This document shows positions 6,309 to 8,950 of a DNA stretch of 8,950 nt, in pieces. The stretch is taken from assembly GCA_003662305.1 (NCBI GenBank), contig QMXU01000036.1, positions 1 through 8,950 of the forward strand, written 5' to 3'. Both the position numbers and the translations under genes were made by a program. Source of the stretch: Candidatus Hecatellales archaeon (GTDB lineage Archaea > Thermoproteota > Bathyarchaeia > Hecatellales > Hecatellaceae). The number at the start of each line of letters is the position of its first letter. Positions within the stretch are counted from its first letter, which is position 1. The notes below the pieces were generated by a model. It was not told where the DNA came from. It searched no databases and was given only the letters and a program-made list of their open reading frames with translations.

Positions 6309-7214
6309 ATGAAGCAGGTTGAAGATTTACCTGACAGCGGAGCCCTATACGTTCATTTAGGATGCCTGGCTAGGGGTAAGTACCCCAGCATAGAATATTC
6401 AACCCTTAAAAACCTGAGGACTCTGGGCTTTAAGCCTTCCACCTCCAGCCGGGAGGTCTGCTGCGGCGGGCTTCTATATCTCTTCGGCTTCTCCAGTTTT
6501 AAGAGCATGACATCCTTCATCGGATGGAACACGTGGACGGCTGCGGAACATTCTAAGATTATAGCTTCAGTCTGTGACACCTGCTATTCCGCTTACCTAC
6601 ATGTGCTAAAGGAAATCAGGGAGAATCCTGACGTTAAAGGCGAAGTTGAAAAAGCCTTGGGCAAGGTAGGCGTTAAACCTGTTTGGGACGTGAAAGTCTA
6701 CCAAGTCGCCGAAATATACTACCGGGTTAAAGACAGGCTTCTGGAACTGCAGAAAAAAAGCCTTGAAGGGATGAAAATCGCCGTCCACCACGGATGCCAC
6801 TACGCTAAAGCCTTCCCAGACGAGGTGCTGGGCAAGCCTGAAAACATAAGGTTTCTGAAGGAACTTGTGGAAAGCCTTGGAGGAGAAGCCGTGGAATACG
6901 CTGAGGAAAACCTGTGCTGCGGCACATGCCTCTCCATTTCAGGATACTGCGACAGGAAAGCCTCCGTCAAAACTACTGAGGCTAAAATCAGCTCTATGAG
7001 GGAGGCTGGAGCCGAGCTAATCGTCGTAACATGCCCAGGATGCTTGGTAACCTTCGACGAAGCCCCGAAGGAGCTTAACCCTCTACCCGTTCTCCACGTG
7101 TCGGAGCTGGTTGGGCTGGCTTTAGGCTTAGACCCTGCAAGGGAGCTGGTGCTTCACGACCGCAGAACTAAGGTTAGGCTGCCGCCTCTCAAGGTGGCAG
7201 CTAGGGAAGGCTAG
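6309..7214 (+). CDS. hdrB: Heterodisulfide reductase subunit B, two CCG domains
   Basis: A 301-residue catalytic subunit that reduces disulfides (CoM-S-S-CoB in methanogens) at two noncubane [4Fe-4S] clusters. Both CCG motifs (C-xn-CCG-xn-C-x2-C) are complete: Cys19, Cys51-Cys52, Cys89, Cys92; and Cys163, Cys203-Cys204, Cys242, Cys245. Both clusters should therefore form, unlike degenerate HdrB homologues that lose one set. The length is normal for HdrB. ATG 6309 is preceded by GGAG about 11 bases upstream, and hdrC ends 27 bases before it. Its stop TAG shares a CTAG palindrome with the stop of the opposing hydrolase gene. In an organism without methanogenesis the physiological disulfide is unknown; related HdrB proteins may act on other thiols or pass electrons elsewhere. 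Identification as HdrB is firm, but the substrate is not determined from sequence. Confidence 0.92.
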   Translation: MKQVEDLPDSGALYVHLGCLARGKYPSIEYSTLKNLRTLGFKPSTSSREVCCGGLLYLFGFSSFKSMTSFIGWNTWTAAEHSKIIASVCDTCYSAYLHVLKEIRENPDVKGEVEKALGKVGVKPVWDVKVYQVAEIYYRVKDRLLELQKKSLEGMKIAVHHGCHYAKAFPDEVLGKPENIRFLKELVESLGGEAVEYAEENLCCGTCLSISGYCDRKASVKTTEAKISSMREAGAELIVVTCPGCLVTFDEAPKELNPLPVLHVSELVGLALGLDPARELVLHDRRTKVRLPPLKVAAREG

Positions 7215-7738
7215 AGGCTTCTGATCATCTCCTCGGTTTTGAGGATTCTTATTTTCAGGGTTTCAGACATGATTTTGAGGGCGGCTTCATGTCTCTCCTT
7301 TGAGGTTGCTGCACAGCCGTCAGAGGGAACCGCCACCTCATATCCAAGCTCGAAGGCGTCTAGAACGGTTTTCAGCAGGCATACGTCTGTGGCTATGCCT
7401 GCGACGATTAGGCTGCCTATCTTTTTCTCTCTTAGAATGGAGTCCAGGCTTGTTCCGAAGAAGGCACTGAGCATCCTCTTCTCGACTATTAGGTCGCCTT
7501 CTTCCGGGGCTAGTTCCCTGATAACCTTCCAGCCTTCAGTATTCTTTATGGCGTGGGGTGGCAGGCCTACCCGCTTGAAGAGGAGGTCGTCTGGATGCCT
7601 TGTATCGCAGGCGTAAACGACGGGTATCCCTTTACGTCTGGCTTCTTCCACCAGCCTTTTAACGTTCGGCACGATGGAGAAAGCGTCTTTGAACATGTTG
7701 TCCTTCTGCATGTCGACGACTATCACAGCCTTACCCAT
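7211..7738 (-). CDS. Isochorismatase-family cysteine hydrolase
   Basis: A 175-residue hydrolase of the isochorismatase/nicotinamidase superfamily. The expected catalytic triad is visible: Asp9 in VVDMQ, Lys87 in EKRMLSAF, and Cys120 in GIATDVCLLKT, where the Ala-Thr pair just before is the usual cis-peptide site. Nicotinamidases usually carry a metal site of D-x-H plus a further His. Here the equivalent stretch reads CDTRHPDD (Asp45, His48), so the spacing differs and nicotinamidase activity is uncertain. Members act on varied C-N or enol-ether bonds, and I would not name a substrate. The ATG at 7738 follows GGGAG about 9 bases upstream. The crotonase gene ends 63 bases upstream on the same strand, suggesting co-transcription. 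Its 3' end meets hdrB at a shared CTAG. Confidence 0.88.
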   Translation of the reverse strand: MGKAVIVVDMQKDNMFKDAFSIVPNVKRLVEEARRKGIPVVYACDTRHPDDLLFKRVGLPPHAIKNTEGWKVIRELAPEEGDLIVEKRMLSAFFGTSLDSILREKKIGSLIVAGIATDVCLLKTVLDAFELGYEVAVPSDGCAATSKERHEAALKIMSETLKIRILKTEEMIRSL

Positions 7739-7750
7739 GCTTGAGGTCTC

Positions 7751-7770
7751 CCTTTTCCCCGGAGAAAAGG
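7751..7770. repeat. Perfect inverted repeat beside the hydrolase ribosome binding site
   Basis: CCTTTTC (7751-7757) and GAAAAGG (7764-7770) are exact reverse complements with a 6-base loop. In the leftward transcript this forms a 7-bp hairpin between the crotonase and hydrolase genes, and its last two G residues overlap the GGGAG ribosome binding site of the hydrolase. It could modulate translation or mark an mRNA processing point. No U-tract follows, so it does not look like a terminator. Confidence 0.35.
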
Positions 7771-7801
7771 TTGTTGAGGGGCGTTGGTGGAGGAGGCTCC
7801 T

Positions 7802-8764
7802 CTATTCTAGCGCAGCACCGCATACGCCGCAGTATTTAAACTTCTCAGGCAGGTATTTGGCTCCGCATTTCGGACAGGTTTTCATGAACGGCCCGTAGGG
7901 TATGCGGGTGTCTCCTCCCTTGGCTATGAACTCTCTTATGCCCGACTCAAGGTAGTCCGGGCCTTTCTTCTCCTTGAAGTAGTGCCACATGCCTACGGAG
8001 GGCTCAACGGAGCCTGCGTGAGCTGAGAACCATTCACGGCAGTGCTCCGTGGTTAACGCCCAAATCCACTCCTTCCACAGGTTTATGTGGATTTTAGCGT
8101 TGCGGAGGCTTGCAGGTGAAAGGCTTAACAGGGTTCTGCATATCTTCTTTACAGCGTTATCCAGCTCCGAGTAGGGTACAACCTGGTTTACAAGCCCCCA
8201 TTCCAGAGCTGTTTTAGCGTCTAGGAAGTCGCTTATGAAGCACATCCACGCAGCTCTTCTAATCCCCACGGTTATGGGAAGCCACTGGGTTGCTCCTCCT
8301 ATGGAGGTCATTCCAACCCTTGGGCCGGGCTGAATAAACTTGACGTGGTCTGCAGCCACGGAGAGGTCGCAGGCAAGGTGAATCTCGTTTCCCCCACCAG
8401 CTACAGTTCCGTTTATCCGGGCTACAACAGGCTTCCCACACCGCCTTATCAGGTCGAAGAAGCGGAAGTAGGGGTCAAACCACTTGTAGAAGTCGCTTGG
8501 CTTCCTAGTGTAGACCTCAGCGTACTCTATGACATCGCCTCCCGTGCAGAAGCCCTTATCGCCAGCCCCGCTTATGACGATCACTTGGACATTGTCATCC
8601 CACATGGCGTCCTCCATGGCTGTGCATAGCTCCCTCAGCGTGTTCAGCGTGTAGGCGTTAAGCCTGTGAGGCCTGTTTATCATGACAAGGGCGGTATTGG
8701 TGAACCACTGTTTATCGTATATGATGTCTTTAAAGCTGAGCTCTCCAGAAGGTTTTCCACTCAT
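7802..8764 (-). CDS. Crotonase-fold acyl-CoA enzyme resembling ring-opening hydrolase BamA/Oah, with C-terminal zinc ribbon
   Basis: A 320-residue enoyl-CoA hydratase superfamily protein. Oxyanion-hole segments are present: GDKGFCTGGDVIEYAE (68-83) and GTVAGGGNEIHLACD (119-133). Glu127 matches one catalytic glutamate of crotonase. The position of the second is Gly147 in QPGPRVG, a pattern like that of 1,4-dihydroxynaphthoyl-CoA synthase and 6-oxocyclohexene-carbonyl-CoA hydrolase, not of simple hydratases. As I recall that family, the CTGG.x.EYAE.Y motif, GGATQWLP and the CREWFSAH region with an extended C-terminal part resemble BamA/Oah best, the enzyme that opens the ring in anaerobic benzoyl-CoA degradation. 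The last 24 residues are a zinc ribbon, Cys297-x2-Cys300-x11-Cys312-x2-Cys315. ATG 8764 has AGGTGGTGA 6 bases upstream. It leads a two-gene leftward unit with the cysteine hydrolase. The superfamily is certain, the BamA-like role is a hypothesis, and a MenB-like or other hydrolase remains possible. Confidence 0.82.
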   Translation of the reverse strand: MSGKPSGELSFKDIIYDKQWFTNTALVMINRPHRLNAYTLNTLRELCTAMEDAMWDDNVQVIVISGAGDKGFCTGGDVIEYAEVYTRKPSDFYKWFDPYFRFFDLIRRCGKPVVARINGTVAGGGNEIHLACDLSVAADHVKFIQPGPRVGMTSIGGATQWLPITVGIRRAAWMCFISDFLDAKTALEWGLVNQVVPYSELDNAVKKICRTLLSLSPASLRNAKIHINLWKEWIWALTTEHCREWFSAHAGSVEPSVGMWHYFKEKKGPDYLESGIREFIAKGGDTRIPYGPFMKTCPKCGAKYLPEKFKYCGVCGAALE

Positions 8765-8770
8765 GATTTT

Positions 8771-8779
8771 TCACCACCT
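8771..8779 (-). promoter_or_regulatory. Strong ribosome binding site of the crotonase gene
   Basis: On the minus strand AGGTGGTGA lies 6 bases before ATG 8764. It is close to the full anti-Shine-Dalgarno complement and is the best ribosome binding site in the window. It fixes the start of the crotonase gene. Confidence 0.7.
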
Positions 8780-8784
8780 GAATG

Positions 8785-8802
8785 AAGGGTACCCTCCAAA
8801 GG
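8785..8802. repeat. Promoter-proximal copy of an operator-like repeat
   Basis: It contains AGGGTACCCT (8786-8795), a perfect 10-bp palindrome, located between the TATA box and the ribosome binding site of the crotonase gene. It agrees at 14 of 18 positions with the copy at 8815-8832, exactly 30 bp away. Position and symmetry suggest a binding site for a dimeric regulator. Confidence 0.45.
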
Positions 8803-8803
8803 A

Positions 8804-8811
8804 TATTTAAA
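8804..8811 (-). promoter_or_regulatory. TATA box of the crotonase gene
   Basis: TTTAAATA on the minus strand is an excellent archaeal TATA box. The predicted transcript start about 26 bases downstream is near 8781, leaving a leader of about 17 bases that contains the AGGTGGTGA site. It is flanked on both sides by the related inverted repeats at 8785-8802 and 8815-8832. Confidence 0.6.
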
Positions 8812-8814
8812 GTT

Positions 8815-8832
8815 AAGGGTGCCCTTGGAAGG
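8815..8832. repeat. Upstream copy of the operator-like repeat
   Basis: It contains AAGGG-TG-CCCTT (8815-8826), a 5-bp inverted repeat around a 2-base centre, and matches the promoter-proximal copy at 14 of 18 positions. It lies just upstream of the crotonase TATA box, where the archaeal BRE and activator or repressor sites are usual, and about 25-35 bases upstream of the possible TATA box of the divergent flavoprotein gene. Confidence 0.42.
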
Positions 8833-8852
8833 CTTGCAAGACAGGAAAACTC

Positions 8853-8860
8853 AATATACT
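8853..8860 (+). promoter_or_regulatory. Possible TATA box of the rightward flavoprotein gene
   Basis: AATATACT, followed by a T run, lies about 53 bases before the preferred GTG start at 8909. That would give a leader of roughly 27 bases containing TGGAGA. The match is modest. Confidence 0.35.
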
Positions 8861-8908
8861 TTTTCGAAGCTTAAAGGTTTGAAGGCGGAAGCCTTGGAGA
8901 AAGTTAAC

Positions 8909-8950
8909 GTGTATCTGGCGGTCCTCGGTGGAGGGCCGGGAGGCTACTCA
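8909..8950 (+). CDS. N-terminus of a dihydrolipoamide dehydrogenase-type flavoprotein, cut by the right edge
   Basis: Only 14 residues are visible: a short strand (YLAVL) followed by GGGPGGYS, the FAD-binding turn typical of dihydrolipoamide dehydrogenase and related pyridine-nucleotide disulfide oxidoreductases. GTG 8909 is preferred because GGAG lies 10-11 bases ahead of it (8895-8898) and the FAD strand then begins right after the start, as usual in the family. TTG at 8894 or 8879 are in-frame alternatives. It is transcribed away from the crotonase gene across a 144-bp gap. Mercuric reductase, NADH oxidase or another family member cannot be excluded from so little sequence. Confidence 0.6.
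   Translation, partial: MYLAVLGGGPGGYS

Noticed and set aside
7790..7802. GAGGAG-G-CTCCTC palindrome as a terminator of the crotonase gene
   Set aside because: The loop would be too small for a stable hairpin and no T-rich tract follows on the minus strand; it is probably chance purine-rich sequence around the stop codon.
8345..8629. Plus-strand open frame opposite the crotonase gene
   Set aside because: No family resemblance, and it lies wholly within a well-supported gene on the other strand.
1..8950. tRNA, rRNA, CRISPR array or insertion sequence
   Set aside because: Nearly every base lies in a protein gene with a clear family match. I saw no regularly spaced repeats, transposase motifs or tRNA-like cloverleaf in the short gaps.

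Overview
The window looks like part of the genome of an anaerobic archaeon. The evidence is a set of heterodisulfide reductase (Hdr) and formylmethanofuran dehydrogenase (Fwd) genes, archaeal TATA-like boxes (TTAAATAA, TTTAAATA), GGTG/GGAG-type ribosome binding sites, TTG/GTG starts and heavy use of AGG/AGA arginine codons. A member of the Thermoproteota such as Bathyarchaeia would fit, but that placement is inference. No methyl-coenzyme M reductase or other methanogenesis-specific gene is visible, so the genes may serve a Wood-Ljungdahl type C1 pathway and not methanogenesis.

Left arm (1-1578, minus strand): a three-cluster Fe-S protein followed by the catalytic subunit FwdB, which runs off the left edge. 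The usual metal-ligand Cys/Sec of FwdB appears to be tyrosine here. Middle (1615-7214): a compact divergent promoter leads rightwards into an HdrA-MvhD fusion, an eight-cluster polyferredoxin (FwdF-like), then HdrC and HdrB. A lone minus-strand fwdD sits between the polyferredoxin and hdrC. Together these encode most of an electron-bifurcating Hdr core plus the wiring and catalytic parts of formylmethanofuran dehydrogenase. In known Hdr-Fwd supercomplexes, HdrA splits electron pairs at its flavin. High-potential electrons go through HdrC to the HdrB noncubane clusters, and low-potential electrons go through polyferredoxin to FwdB for CO2 reduction (or the reverse for oxidation). No hydrogenase, formate dehydrogenase or F420-oxidising subunit is visible, so the electron donor is unknown.

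Right arm (7211-8764, minus strand): an isochorismatase-family cysteine hydrolase and, upstream of it, a crotonase-fold protein. The latter resembles the ring-opening hydrolase of anaerobic benzoyl-CoA degradation (BamA/Oah) and carries a C-terminal zinc ribbon. Its promoter has a TATA box flanked by two related inverted repeats 30 bp apart. Diverging from it at the right edge is the start of a flavoprotein of the dihydrolipoamide dehydrogenase type.

Gene density is very high. Convergent neighbours overlap at their stop codons, and no gene-free stretch exceeds about 145 bases. I saw no tRNA, rRNA, CRISPR array or insertion sequence.
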